Below are positions 8,643 through 17,700 of a stretch of DNA of 64,000 nucleotides, one piece after another. A model generated the notes under the pieces. The model saw nothing but the letters and a program-made list of their open reading frames with translations. It did not search any database and was not told where the DNA came from. Origin of the DNA: an uncultured bacterium (lineage in GTDB: Bacteria; Desulfobacterota; Desulfovibrionia; Desulfovibrionales; Desulfovibrionaceae). How positions within the stretch are numbered: position 1 is the first letter of the stretch; each line of letters begins with the position of its first letter. Position numbers and translations under genes: made by a program. Location of the stretch: contig CAJMLK010000003.1 in assembly GCA_905214305.1 (NCBI GenBank), positions 30,675-94,674 on the forward strand, written 5' to 3'.

Positions 8643-9734
8643 GTGACCTTTATGCCCATATACGGCCTGCGTTTTCGCGCGTTGGGCCAGACAAGCTATT
8701 ATAGCGGCCCTCCGGGACTCAGCCCGGGTGTGCATGTGCTCATCGAAGCCGAGCAGGGCTACGCTCTGGCACAGGTGGTTTCCGGCCCTGCGCGGCATTT
8801 GCCGGGACAGGAAAGCGAGCCCCTGCCCCATATTCTTCGGCTGGCAAGCCCGGAAGACGTCCGGCGCGGCGAAGCCAACGAGCAGTTGAGCCGTGAAGCG
8901 CAGGCGTTCTGTCGTCAGTGCATACGACAGCGCAATCTGGACATGAAGCTTGTGGATGTGGAAGTTTTTTTCGACCGCAGCAAGCTGATTTTCTATTTTA
9001 CCGCACCATCGCGCATTGATTTTCGTGATCTTGTCAAAGATCTGGTGCGCGAATACCGTGCCCGCATAGAACTGCGTCAGATCGGCGTGCGCCATGAGAC
9101 GCAGATGGTCGGCGCGGTGGGAAACTGCGGCATGGTCTGCTGCTGCCGTCGCTACCTGCGCAAGTTTGCTCCCGTGACCATCAGGATGGCCAAGGAGCAG
9201 AATCTTTTTCTTAATCCAGCCAAAATTTCCGGCATTTGCGGGCGGCTCCTGTGCTGCCTGTCCTATGAGCAGGAGAATTACGACCATTTTCACCGGAACT
9301 GCCCGCGTCTCGGCAAAAAATATCAGACCGACAAGGGCGGCATGAAGGTTCTGCGGGCCAACATGTTTCGCAACTCCCTTGCGGTGCTTACTGAAGCCAA
9401 TGAAGAGCTGGAACTGACGCTGGAAGAATGGCAGGCGCTTTCGCCGCACCGGCCTGAAGCGCCGCCGTCGCCGCAGGGGCAGCAGAACCGGCAGCCTCCC
9501 AAACCGCCTGTTGGTGACGGTTTGCTGGTGGTTTCGGCCACGCCCGACACTCTGGAGAATCTTGACTTCATGGACGATCTGTTTCCGCCGGAACTGTCCG
9601 GGCAGCAGGACGGCGTCCGGCCGGAGCATGCTTCAGGCAACGGACATGACGGGTCTGGAGCCGACGGGCATGGCGATGCGGCAAAGCCGCGCCGCAAGCG
9701 TCGCCGCAAGACACAGAAAAACGAAAATCAATAG
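8643..9734 (+). CDS. PSP1-domain protein, RicT/YaaT-like
   Basis: The PSP1 domain fills the N-terminal two thirds (YGLRFRALGQTSYY onwards), and the two signature cysteine clusters are present: GNCGMVCCCRRYL and ISGICGRLLCCLSYE. In B. subtilis the related YaaT acts with YlbF and YmcA in an Fe-S complex affecting RNA processing and development. The C-terminal ~100 residues are low-complexity and end in a basic tail (RRKRRRKTQK), suggesting nucleic-acid contact (inference). The start is uncertain: GTG 8643 has AAGG 9 bases upstream; ATG 8652 or ATG 8595 are alternatives. metG follows after 32 bases. Confidence 0.85.
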   Translation: MTFMPIYGLRFRALGQTSYYSGPPGLSPGVHVLIEAEQGYALAQVVSGPARHLPGQESEPLPHILRLASPEDVRRGEANEQLSREAQAFCRQCIRQRNLDMKLVDVEVFFDRSKLIFYFTAPSRIDFRDLVKDLVREYRARIELRQIGVRHETQMVGAVGNCGMVCCCRRYLRKFAPVTIRMAKEQNLFLNPAKISGICGRLLCCLSYEQENYDHFHRNCPRLGKKYQTDKGGMKVLRANMFRNSLAVLTEANEELELTLEEWQALSPHRPEAPPSPQGQQNRQPPKPPVGDGLLVVSATPDTLENLDFMDDLFPPELSGQQDGVRPEHASGNGHDGSGADGHGDAAKPRRKRRRKTQKNENQ

Positions 9735-9766
9735 TTACACGCCATTACAAGCTTACGGAGCCTTGA

Positions 9767-11779
9767 GTGAATACCTTCTTTATCACAACGCCCATCTATT
9801 ACGTGAATGCCAGACCGCACCTGGGGCATGCCTATACCACCGTGATTGCTGATGCCATGGCCCGCTATCACAAGCTGCACGGGCAGGACACGCTTTTTCT
9901 GACAGGCACGGACGAGCACGGCGACAAGATTGTGCAGGCAGCAGAAAAGGAAGGCAAATCGCCCAAGGAATTTGTGGACGGCATCAGCGCCCGTTTTCAG
10001 GCATTGTGGCCCCGGCTTGATGTGGCGAACGACCGCTTTGTGCGCACCACGGATCCGGCGCATGTGGCTTCGGTGCAGAGCTTTTTGCAGAAAGTGTATG
10101 ACGCCGGGGACATCTACTTCGGCGAGTTCGGCGGGCACTACTGCTACGGCTGTGAACGCTTCTATACGGAAAAGGAGCTGGAAAACGGCCTTTGCCCGCA
10201 GCACCTGAGCAAGCCGGAATTCATAAGCGAAAAAAACTACTTTTTCCGCATGTCCAAGTATCTGCCCTGGCTCAAGGAGCATATTGAGCAGAACCCCACG
10301 TTTATCCGGCCAGAACGCTATCGCACCGAAGTGCTGTCCATGCTCGAGTCCGGCGCGCTGGAAGATCTGTGCATTTCGCGGCCCAAATCGCGCCTGACCT
10401 GGGGCATCGAGCTTCCTTTTGACAAGGATTATGTGTGCTATGTCTGGTTTGATGCGCTCATCAACTATATCAGCGCTCTTGGCTGGCCGGACGGCGAGGA
10501 TTTCGAGCGTTACTGGCCCGGTGAACATCTGGTTGCCAAAGACATTCTCAAGCCGCACGCCGTGTTCTGGCCCACCATGCTCAAATCGGCGGGTCTGCCC
10601 CAGTACAGGCATCTCAATGTACACGGGTACTGGCTTGTGCGCGATACCAAGATGTCAAAATCATTGGGCAACGTTATTGAACCGGAAGAAATGGCGCAGC
10701 GCTTCGGTGCGGATGCCTTCCGGTATTTTCTGCTGCGTGAAATGCATTTTGGCTCTGACGCCAGCTTTAGCGACGAAGCCCTTGTGGGCCGCATAAACGC
10801 TGACCTTGCCAATGACCTTGGCAACCTTTTCAGCCGTGTGCTTTCAATGACGGCCAAGTATTTTGGCAGCCGTGTTCCTGCTCCCAAGCAGTTTGACGAG
10901 GCGGACAAGGCCATTGAAGAACTGTGCGGCACGGCCATGCGCAATTTCAGTCAGCTTTTCGGCAACGTGCAGTTTGCCCAGGGGCTTGAGTCCCTGTGGG
11001 AACTGGTGCGCGCCCTCAATAAATACGTGGACAGTCAGGCCCCCTGGGCCTTGCACAGGCAGGGCAATATGGAGCGCCTTGCCACCGTCATGTACGTGCT
11101 GCTGGCCGCCATGCGCAAAACGGCCCTGTGCCTGTGGCCGGCCATGCCTGTGGCCTGTGCCAAGATGCTGGAGCAGCTCGGGCAGCCTGTGCAGGAAAAT
11201 ACGCCGCCCGTGCCCGCACTGGAAGAAGAGATGGACAGTCTGGATGGGCTTGTTCCGGGCACTGTTGTTGCGGATGCTTCAAACCTGTTTCCGCGCATTG
11301 AGGTGAAAAAAGACCCGGCCGCGGCTGAAAAGGCCAAAGCGGCAAAGGCGCAGGCCAAGGCGGAAAGCAAGGCTGGCAGGCAGCAAAAGGCCGACGGCGG
11401 CAAACCGGCGGAACCGTCTTCCCCCTGCGCGGGCGAGGCGGTTTCGGGCAAGCCCAATATCGAATTTGATCATTTCAAGGCATTGGACATGCGCGTGGGA
11501 ACAGTGCTGGTGGCCGAAAAGCACCCCAATGCAGACCGTATTCTGCGGCTGGAGATAGATTTTGGCGAAGGGCAGCCGCGCCAGATTCTTTCCGGCCTTG
11601 CAGAGCATTACACGCCCGAGGACATGGTTGGAAAGCGCGTTTGCGCCGTGCTTAACCTTGAACCGCGCAAGATTCGCGGCCTCATGTCGCACGGCATGGT
11701 GCTCACGGCCGGGGACGGAAGCTCCCTGACCCTGCTTGGGCTTGATGGCAATGCGCCGGATGGCAGCGAAATCGCATAG
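9767..11779 (+). CDS. metG: methionyl-tRNA synthetase
   Basis: Charges tRNA-Met. The class I signatures are HLGH (PHLGHAY, near residue 20) and KMSKS (DTKMSKSLGNV). A Lys/Ala-rich linker follows the anticodon-binding domain and leads to a C-terminal Trbp111-like tRNA-binding domain (FDHFKALDMRVGTVLVAEKHP) that dimerises the enzyme. The start is GTG, with ACGGAG six bases upstream. Length, 670 aa, fits the two-domain form. Confidence 0.97.
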   Translation: MNTFFITTPIYYVNARPHLGHAYTTVIADAMARYHKLHGQDTLFLTGTDEHGDKIVQAAEKEGKSPKEFVDGISARFQALWPRLDVANDRFVRTTDPAHVASVQSFLQKVYDAGDIYFGEFGGHYCYGCERFYTEKELENGLCPQHLSKPEFISEKNYFFRMSKYLPWLKEHIEQNPTFIRPERYRTEVLSMLESGALEDLCISRPKSRLTWGIELPFDKDYVCYVWFDALINYISALGWPDGEDFERYWPGEHLVAKDILKPHAVFWPTMLKSAGLPQYRHLNVHGYWLVRDTKMSKSLGNVIEPEEMAQRFGADAFRYFLLREMHFGSDASFSDEALVGRINADLANDLGNLFSRVLSMTAKYFGSRVPAPKQFDEADKAIEELCGTAMRNFSQLFGNVQFAQGLESLWELVRALNKYVDSQAPWALHRQGNMERLATVMYVLLAAMRKTALCLWPAMPVACAKMLEQLGQPVQENTPPVPALEEEMDSLDGLVPGTVVADASNLFPRIEVKKDPAAAEKAKAAKAQAKAESKAGRQQKADGGKPAEPSSPCAGEAVSGKPNIEFDHFKALDMRVGTVLVAEKHPNADRILRLEIDFGEGQPRQILSGLAEHYTPEDMVGKRVCAVLNLEPRKIRGLMSHGMVLTAGDGSSLTLLGLDGNAPDGSEIA

Positions 11780-11923
11780 CGCGTCATGGTATGCGGCGCA
11801 GGGGCTTCTGCCCCGGCCGCAAGACCGTTCGCTAGACGCGCGTCTCTGCTGCACGAGCTTGAGGCTGCTCCGGACTTGTCCTGCCGGTTTGCAGAAAGGC
11901 GCCTGACCGAAGAACGACAGATA

Positions 11924-12118
11924 TTATTCTGTCTTGACGGTATCGTTTTTTCTGAAAAGACGTTCCAGAGACATGGTGTCCAGTGGAGTGAGGTTAAAGC
12001 GCATGCCTGCCTCGTCCAGCAGCAGGGCCAGACTCTTGCGGGGATCCCGCGCGCGCTCTTCGGCCAGATAGGCAGCGGCTTTTCGCACCAGTTCACTCTG
12101 CGGCATTATGGTACTCAT
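11924..12118 (-). CDS. small conserved hypothetical protein, 64 aa
   Basis: Reads MSTIMPQSELVRKAAAYLAE at the start and ends in a charged LERLFRKNDTVKTE tail; predicted helical and soluble. AAAGGA lies 8 bases before the chosen ATG; an upstream in-frame ATG at 12139 lacks this. It is convergent with metG. I do not recognise a function; the good ribosome site and clean start are the evidence for a gene. Confidence 0.6.
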   Translation of the reverse strand: MSTIMPQSELVRKAAAYLAEERARDPRKSLALLLDEAGMRFNLTPLDTMSLERLFRKNDTVKTE

Positions 12119-12256
12119 GGCGTACGTCCTTTTTTTCACTCATAGCCTGCAGGGCGTTTTTTGGCAACGGCAGAACGCCGCGTGCCTGTATTCCGGCCGC
12201 AAGAACGGCCGGGCAAACAGCAACTCGCCGCATGGCATCCGTATACGAGGCCAGTT

Positions 12257-13054
12257 ATGGACAATTTGCTCACAGCATTGATATTGAGCATTGTTGAAGG
12301 ATTGACAGAATTTTTACCGGTCTCGTCGTCCGGCCATCTTATTCTGGTCGGGGACCTGCTCGGATTTGTGGGAGAAAAAGCCGCCACCTTTGATGTGGTT
12401 ATACAGCTTGGGGCCATCATGGCCGTGGTGGTTCTCTACTGGAAGCGCTTTTGGGGCCTTGTGCGGCCGCAGCCCTATGTCCGTTTTGCGGGCACGCGCG
12501 GCATTGTGCTGCTCATGCTCACTTCGTTGCCCGCCTGCATTCTGGGCCTGCTGCTGCACTCCTACATCAAGGAGTATCTGTTCCGCCCGTCCACGGTGCT
12601 CATTGCCCTTGTTGTGGGGGCCTTCTGCATGATTTTTGTGGAAAAGCGCAAATTCAAAACCACCTGCGTCAGCCTTGACGACATGACCCCGCGTCTGGCC
12701 CTGGGAATTGGCTGTTTTCAGTGTCTGGCCCTCTGGCCGGGATTTTCGCGTTCGGCGGCCACCATTATGGGCGGCATGCTGCTGGGGGCCAGAAGGCCGC
12801 TGGCAGCGGAATATTCCTTTATCGCAGCTGTGCCGATCATGGTCGCCGCCACGGGCTATGATCTGCTGAAAAACCTGAGCATGTTCACCACTGCGGATAT
12901 TCCATTTTTTCTTGTAGGCATGGCTGGTTCTTTTGTATCGGCCCTTCTGGCGGTGAAGATCTTTGTGGCTCTGGTGGGGCGTATGACTCTTGTGCCTTTT
13001 GCCTGCTACCGCCTGCTGATAGCACCGTTTGTGTATTATTTCATGGTTAACTAG
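12257..13054 (+). CDS. uppP: undecaprenyl-diphosphatase (bacitracin resistance protein family)
   Basis: Membrane enzyme that dephosphorylates undecaprenyl diphosphate to recycle the lipid carrier for peptidoglycan and polysaccharides. The signature EGLTEFLPVSSSGHL stands at the N terminus and the second motif PGFSRSAATIMGG in the middle; about eight hydrophobic segments are spread along 265 aa. CGAGG six bases before the ATG sets the start; the longer open frame from 12161 has no such site. Confidence 0.95.
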   Translation: MDNLLTALILSIVEGLTEFLPVSSSGHLILVGDLLGFVGEKAATFDVVIQLGAIMAVVVLYWKRFWGLVRPQPYVRFAGTRGIVLLMLTSLPACILGLLLHSYIKEYLFRPSTVLIALVVGAFCMIFVEKRKFKTTCVSLDDMTPRLALGIGCFQCLALWPGFSRSAATIMGGMLLGARRPLAAEYSFIAAVPIMVAATGYDLLKNLSMFTTADIPFFLVGMAGSFVSALLAVKIFVALVGRMTLVPFACYRLLIAPFVYYFMVN

Positions 13055-13170
13055 AACAGCTTACGGACGGAATGAGTTGCCCGTTCTGCAGGGATTGTCC
13101 TGAAAATCCTTGCCGCGCAAGGCGATCTGGCGGGCTTTTGCCTGTCACGCGCGAGCATTTCAAGTGTGTC
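13055..13170 (-). repeat. dispersed repeat family 2, copy in minus orientation
   Basis: Read on the minus strand this stretch aligns with 32983-33115: CTTGAAATGCT, then GGCAAAAGCC-GCC, then GGCAAGGATTTTCA-GGA, then CCTGCAG and AACTCATT at the far end. The two copies face opposite ways and both lie just after a gene. The remaining bases to the tRNA are AT-rich and probably hold its promoter. Confidence 0.65.
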
Positions 13171-13309
13171 TGTCGCAAAGGGGAATATGGCTCCGGTTTT
13201 TTCAAAACAGCTTTTGTGCTTTCTGAAAAAACAGCATTTTGCGACCTTCGAGCGCTGCGCAAAATAAAAACGTAGAAAAAACGAATAGGCACGGATAATT
13301 GGAAAGATT

Positions 13310-13340
13310 TTGCTTGCCAATCATGGCTAAATCTTATATT
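13310..13340 (+). promoter_or_regulatory. candidate promoter of tRNA-Met
   Basis: TATATT at 13335-13340 matches the -10 consensus in five of six positions; TTGCTT at 13310-13315 is the best -35 but the spacing of 19 is long. Transcription would start about 25 bases before the tRNA. Confidence 0.35.
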
Positions 13341-13372
13341 TAGATCGTCGCGCTGCCTGAGGGCGAGCGTAT

Positions 13373-13449
13373 GGCAAGGTAGCTCAGTTGGTTAGAGCAT
13401 GCGGTTCATACCCGCAGTGTCGGGGGTTCAAATCCCTCCCTTGCTACCA
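13373..13449 (+). tRNA. tRNA-Met (CAT), elongator
   Basis: Cloverleaf read directly: acceptor GGCAAGG with CCTTGCT (G-U first pair), D arm AGCTCAGTTGGTTAGAGC, anticodon loop TTCATAC with anticodon CAT, T arm with GGTTCAAAT, and encoded CCA. The anticodon stem lacks the three G-C pairs and the acceptor lacks the C1-A72 mismatch of initiator tRNA, so this is an elongator or possibly an Ile-CAU (lysidine) species. Confidence 0.93.
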
Positions 13450-13458
13450 ATATTTCAT

Positions 13459-13505
13459 CAAAGAAGTTCAAGGTTGTGCAAAACACCTTGAACTTCTTTG
13501 TTTTT
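13459..13505 (+). terminator. rho-independent terminator of tRNA-Met
   Basis: A 16-bp perfect stem (13459-13474 with 13485-13500) with a 10-base loop and a TTTTT tail, 10 bases after the tRNA. The following 300 bases up to 13802 hold no gene or repeat I can support. Confidence 0.92.
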
Positions 13506-13802
13506 GGGGCGGCGGGGTTGTCAGGGATGTCGTGGCTGACATTGGCAGGCAAACAGCCGGAGAGAACGTCCAGCTGCATGGCAGAGCGACTTCTCAAGAA
13601 CAGAGCAATGTTGCCAGAGTGTAGCCGCTTTGGCTGCGCGCAGAGGCTTTGAAAACTTCCGGCTTGCAAAACTGCACGGCGTTCAGCAGCGCCTGCAGGC
13701 AGGAGGGATTGTGTCGTGACCTTTGCCGTGCGGATACTGCCTGCTCATGGCATAAGCGCCTGACAATGCCATAAGCAGGGTAAATTCAGCGTAAGGCGGT
13801 CC

Positions 13803-14378
13803 TTAATCTTTGGTGGTGGCCGTGCCTCGCTGGCAGTGGTCTTTCAGGCGCTGCACCACTTCCATGAAAGGTTCTGTGGCATTTAATGCCCTTGAGAGGA
13901 TGATGGCTCCCTGAATACCGGCTACCACCTCCTGCGAGAGGGTATGGGCAACCGGGCTGCTCAGGCCGTGGCGCTCCAGGCAGTTTGCCAGCGCCTGAAC
14001 CCAGCGTGCAAAGTAGTCGTTAATGGCCCGTGGAAAGCGGCTTCGGCTTTCGTTAAGGGCAAAGGCCCCCACAAGGCAGACGCGGCGGCCCGACCGGAAA
14101 TATTCTGTAACCGCGTCAAACATGTGTGAAAGGGCTTTATCGGGCGCGTTGTGTTCCAGCGGCGCAAAAATTTTTTCTTCAAACCAGCCGCTGACATCCT
14201 CAAGCACTGCGTTTGCCATTTCCTCTTTCCCACCGGGAAAGAAGTGATACAGGCTGCCTTTGCCAAGGCCCGTGCGCTCGCTGATAATCTTGAGACTTGC
14301 GCCTTCAAAACCGTATTCACGAAAAAGTTCACCAAGCGCGGGAATGACATCCCCGCGTTCTGCCACTGTACGGGCCAT
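13803..14378 (-). CDS. TetR/AcrR-family transcriptional regulator
   Basis: The N-terminal helix-turn-helix reads LFREYGFEGASLKIISERTG followed by GLGKGSLYHFFPGGKEEM, the classic TetR pattern; the C-terminal ligand domain resembles the YcdC/TetR_C group. Length 191 aa. The ATG at 14378 overlaps the last base of the upstream HPP gene's stop codon, so the two are translationally linked, and it likely controls that operon. AGGG sits seven bases upstream. The ligand cannot be told. Confidence 0.88.
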   Translation of the reverse strand: MARTVAERGDVIPALGELFREYGFEGASLKIISERTGLGKGSLYHFFPGGKEEMANAVLEDVSGWFEEKIFAPLEHNAPDKALSHMFDAVTEYFRSGRRVCLVGAFALNESRSRFPRAINDYFARWVQALANCLERHGLSSPVAHTLSQEVVAGIQGAIILSRALNATEPFMEVVQRLKDHCQRGTATTKD

Positions 14379-14860
14379 TATTTTTCCCTGGGGTAAAGAG
14401 TTCCACTTGCCTTGTGAAAGATACCCGCTATGACCACAAGAAGGCAACTGCCTGTGAGTACGGGAAAAAGAAGATATTCAAAGCCCGGGTTGGCGGCAAA
14501 AACCACCAGAGGATCCGCCCCGGCCGGAGGATGCGTCACACGCAAGGCGGCCATCAGGACAATGGCCAGTCCCACCGCCAGCCCCCAGGCCCACCACTGG
14601 TCAGGCAGCAGCATGCGCAGGATCAGGCCCACCAGTGTGGAGATGACATGCCCGCCAATGACGTTGGCCGGTTGCGAGAGTGGGCTGTCAGGCACTGTAA
14701 ACAGCAGTACGCAGCTGGCCCCAAAGGGAGCCATAAGCAGGGGGACCGTGCCGAAAACCGTGAGCGCCCCCGTGAGGGCTATGCCCAAAAGACCGCCCAA
14801 ACCGGCAAGAACCAAGGATTTCTTGGACAGGGGGGATTGATGGCGTGTGAAGATGCTCAT
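14378..14860 (-). CDS. HPP-family membrane protein
   Basis: A 160-aa protein with four hydrophobic segments and the family blocks APFGASCVLLF, PLSQPANVIGGH and RVTHPPAGADPLV (the HPP motif). Members in cyanobacteria and plants have been implicated in nitrite transport; here function is open. GAGG six bases before the ATG fixes the start. It is the first gene of a two-gene operon with the TetR regulator, which suggests self-controlled expression. Confidence 0.85.
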   Translation of the reverse strand: MSIFTRHQSPLSKKSLVLAGLGGLLGIALTGALTVFGTVPLLMAPFGASCVLLFTVPDSPLSQPANVIGGHVISTLVGLILRMLLPDQWWAWGLAVGLAIVLMAALRVTHPPAGADPLVVFAANPGFEYLLFPVLTGSCLLVVIAGIFHKASGTLYPREK

Positions 14861-14983
14861 CTTGTACCTCACAGTATAGTGTTTACTTATTGGTACAAAG
14901 CATTATGGCTTTTGTCAATCTGAAGTTGGGGCACTATCACGTCAAGACCGGCCACCAGAAGATAATAGGCTGTTTTTCATGTA

Positions 14984-15016
14984 AAAATCCCCGGCAGCAA
15001 TGCTGCCGGGGATTTT
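14984..15016 (-). terminator. terminator of the MFS-grx-lpd-gcvH operon
   Basis: A GC-rich palindrome: AAAATCCCCGGCAGC pairs with its complement around a 3-base loop; on the minus strand it is followed by a T-rich run (GATTTTTAC). It lies 23 bases past the gcvH stop. Confidence 0.85.
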
Positions 15017-15039
15017 GTCATCATGAAGCAAAGGGGAAG

Positions 15040-15420
15040 CTACGCACCGACCAGGGCGGCATAGGCATCGTTGCTTATGCAGGCAGCCTCATCACAGGGA
15101 GACGCCGTGACCCGTATGAGCCAGCCTTCGCCGTAGGGGTCGGTATTGAGCAGCTCGGGCGTGTCGGCAAGGGCTTCGTTCATAGCCAGCACAGTGCCTG
15201 AAATGGGCATGATTGCGTCGCTTGTGACCTTGACCGACTCAATGGACGCGCAGGACTGTCCCTGTTCGAATTGAGCGCCCTGTTCGGGCATGTCCACAAA
15301 AATGACGCTGCCGAGCTGATCCTGGGCGTAATCGGTAATACCGATCAGCCATGAGCCGTCTGCCTGTTCCTGAGCCCAGAGGTGGTCGGCATGGTAAATT
15401 CTGTCATTGGGAAAATTCAT
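15040..15420 (-). CDS. gcvH: GcvH-like lipoyl carrier protein
   Basis: A lipoyl-domain protein of 126 aa. The attachment lysine is K64 in ASIESVKVTSDAIMPISG, and the GYG-like PYGEGWLIRV segment follows, as in the glycine-cleavage H protein. H protein normally shuttles an aminomethyl group between GcvP, GcvT and Lpd, but none of GcvP or GcvT is in this window; only a dihydrolipoamide dehydrogenase is next to it. The gene is last in a four-gene operon with a transporter and a glutaredoxin-like protein, so a role outside glycine cleavage is possible (inference). Confidence 0.88.
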   Translation of the reverse strand: MNFPNDRIYHADHLWAQEQADGSWLIGITDYAQDQLGSVIFVDMPEQGAQFEQGQSCASIESVKVTSDAIMPISGTVLAMNEALADTPELLNTDPYGEGWLIRVTASPCDEAACISNDAYAALVGA

Positions 15421-15443
15421 GATGTCTCCTTGCCTGTGGGCGA

Positions 15444-16829
15444 TTATTCGGCAGTAACGGTCTTTCGGGGAGCGCTGATAGCCAGGGGAACAATTTCATC
15501 CAGCGTGGGATGGGCAAACATGATTTCGTGCAGTCTGTGCTCGTTGTAGCCTTCCTTGAGCAGTACCTGAGCCACGGTCACCAGATGCGATACGCCCGCG
15601 CCGACGGCGGCAATGCCTTCTATGCGCCCTTCATGCCAGACAACCTTTACAAAACCGGCTGTGCCTCCGCTTGCCTGCGCAATGGGGTTCATGGAGAGAG
15701 GGGCCTGCGAAACCTCAACGGACTTGCCCTGTCGCAGCAAGGCGGTTGCGGTCTGTCCCACGCGCATGATTTCCATGCCGCCATACACGCAGGAGGGCAC
15801 AGGACCGGACTGGTACGGGCCGTCAGCCTGACCGAGAATGCGGCGGGCAACATAGGCTGCCTGATGCTCGGCAGCGTGGGCCAGCAGGGTGATGCCGTTG
15901 ATGTCGCCCACAGCGTACAGGCCCGGCGCGCATTGCAGGTTTGCATCTACCTGGGCGTAGCCTCTGGGGTTTTTTGTTCCGCCAAGATTTTCCACGCCAA
16001 GCCCCTGCGTATTGGGGCTGCGGCCAACAGCCACCAGTGCTTTGGCCGCTGTGATGACAGTTCCGTCCTCAAGGCTGAGCTGGGCGTTGCCGTCAACCGT
16101 GCTCAGGTCTTTGGCCCGGGTTCCCTCAAGGCAGGTGATGCCGCTCTTGGTCAGGGCACGGAGCATTTCTTTGGCAATGTCCGCATCTTCTGTGGGCGCG
16201 ATGTGCGCAGCCGCTTCCACCACCGTGACCTTGCTGCCCATGGCGGAAAAAAAGTCGGCCATTTCAAGGCCAATGGCCCCAGCTCCAACAATGATCAGGC
16301 TTTCTGGAATGGTAGTGGATTGCAGCAGGTCTGTGCTGTCCAGAACAGACTGATGGTCGGGCGCAAGGCCGGGAAAAGCGGCCGATGACGTGCCGCAGGC
16401 CAGGATGACATCAGTGGCGGCAATGTCCGTCTGGTCTTCAGCGCAGGCAATCCGCACATGGGCCAGCCCGTTTTTGCGCTCCAGGCAGACACCACGCCCA
16501 TCAAACAGGGTGATGCCCATCCCGGTCAGGCTTTTGGCAAGTGTCTGGCTTGTGCCCTTGGTGAAGCGGCTTACACGCCCCTGCAGGGCCGTAAAGTCCA
16601 CCTGCGTTTCGCCCTTGACGACACGCAGGCGCTCCTGCGCGCGCAGCATGCTGCCGGGAGCCACAGCGCCAAGCAGCATCTTGGTGGGGATGCAGCCGCA
16701 GTTGAGGCATGTGCCGCCCCAGTGCCTGTCTTCGATCAGGGCAACTTTTTTTCCGCCCTGAGCCAGAATGCGGGCCGCTGTAGTGCCACCGGGGCCTCCG
16801 CCAATGATGATCACGTCAAAAGACTGCAC
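15444..16829 (-). CDS. dihydrolipoamide dehydrogenase-type flavoprotein
   Basis: A 461-aa pyridine nucleotide-disulfide oxidoreductase. FAD loop DVIIIGGGPGGTTAARI at the N terminus, redox motif GGTCLNCGCIPTK with the C41-C46 pair, NAD loop SLIIVGAGAIGLEMADFF near residue 175, and the C-terminal FAHPTLDEIV segment carrying the catalytic His-Glu. An extra cysteine, C44, lies between the redox pair, where Lpd usually has Val. It is 23 bases upstream of the GcvH-like gene, whose lipoyl arm is the natural substrate, and 9 bases after the glutaredoxin-like gene. Confidence 0.9.
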   Translation of the reverse strand: MQSFDVIIIGGGPGGTTAARILAQGGKKVALIEDRHWGGTCLNCGCIPTKMLLGAVAPGSMLRAQERLRVVKGETQVDFTALQGRVSRFTKGTSQTLAKSLTGMGITLFDGRGVCLERKNGLAHVRIACAEDQTDIAATDVILACGTSSAAFPGLAPDHQSVLDSTDLLQSTTIPESLIIVGAGAIGLEMADFFSAMGSKVTVVEAAAHIAPTEDADIAKEMLRALTKSGITCLEGTRAKDLSTVDGNAQLSLEDGTVITAAKALVAVGRSPNTQGLGVENLGGTKNPRGYAQVDANLQCAPGLYAVGDINGITLLAHAAEHQAAYVARRILGQADGPYQSGPVPSCVYGGMEIMRVGQTATALLRQGKSVEVSQAPLSMNPIAQASGGTAGFVKVVWHEGRIEGIAAVGAGVSHLVTVAQVLLKEGYNEHRLHEIMFAHPTLDEIVPLAISAPRKTVTAE

Positions 16830-16838
16830 GTCCGCCCC

Positions 16839-17663
16839 CTATTTCGCGATATCAGCTTTGAAAAGAAACTGCCGGGAAGCAGAGCGGAAGACAAGCAGGC
16901 TCTGTTCGGGCAGGGCTTCCAGACCGCGCATGTCCCATGCCATGTCGGGGGTAATGGCAGTGATAAGGTAGGGCAGAGTGGGCTGGCCGCAGGCATCGGC
17001 CACCATCTGTGCCGCTGCTGCCGCGTCAGTACGCTGGGGCCATGCCCACTGGCCGTCAGCGCCGGGCAGGGGAACCGCCAAAAAGCGGATGATGCCGTCC
17101 GCCGACGCCTGCACAAGAGCAATGGTTTTTGCCAGGTCTTCTTTTGAAGGCGCGCCGCCAAAGACGCTGCTGGCTGCATCTGCTCCACCCACAACGTTCA
17201 GGATGACGTGTACATCCTTGATGTTCAGCAGCTTTTCCAGCAGGTCGGGCTTGCGACCGTCCACCTGCAACCAGACCTGAAGGCCGCCTTTGGCAAGGCG
17301 ATCAACGAGAATGAGCAGGTTGTCTTCCTGTCCGTCAGGGCAGCGGGAGGGATAGATGCCCGCAATCTTGCCGTGCAGCATGTCGCTTCTGGTCACGCAG
17401 CATTCCATCTCATGGCCGGAAAGCAGATAGGCGATGATTTCGCCAGAGCCTTGCCTGATGACCTTGCCGTCATCAAATAGCGGAAATTCCACACCTTCGG
17501 GATTGCGGTAAATGGCCTTGCGGTTGGCGCGATAGAAGGTGTTGAAGGTTTGCGCATCAGCTTTGAAGTCTACTGTGGCATACTCCATCCCCCGCTCTGC
17601 AAGAAAACTTTTCACAATTTTGCAGCGGATGCATTCGGGTGCGGTGTAAAGGGTTATGCTCAT
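16839..17663 (-). CDS. glutaredoxin-like protein with a C-terminal extension
   Basis: The first ~80 residues are a glutaredoxin fold: MSITLYTAPECIRCKIVKSF with the C11-x-x-C14 pair, and a later VEFPLFDDGKVI segment equivalent to the cis-Pro/glutathione region. The remaining ~190 residues form a second domain, largely alpha/beta in appearance (HVILNVVGGADAA), that I do not recognise. No signal peptide, so it should act in the cytoplasm. Its place just ahead of the lipoamide dehydrogenase and lipoyl carrier suggests a dithiol relay (inference). Confidence 0.72.
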   Translation of the reverse strand: MSITLYTAPECIRCKIVKSFLAERGMEYATVDFKADAQTFNTFYRANRKAIYRNPEGVEFPLFDDGKVIRQGSGEIIAYLLSGHEMECCVTRSDMLHGKIAGIYPSRCPDGQEDNLLILVDRLAKGGLQVWLQVDGRKPDLLEKLLNIKDVHVILNVVGGADAASSVFGGAPSKEDLAKTIALVQASADGIIRFLAVPLPGADGQWAWPQRTDAAAAAQMVADACGQPTLPYLITAITPDMAWDMRGLEALPEQSLLVFRSASRQFLFKADIAK

Positions 17664-17700
17664 GGCAATACTCCTTGGCGGTTTACCGTTAAGGGGCCGA

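Noticed and set aside
13373..13505. Possible integration site at tRNA-Met
   Set aside because: No integrase gene, no duplicated tRNA 3' end downstream, and the tRNA is followed directly by a terminator.
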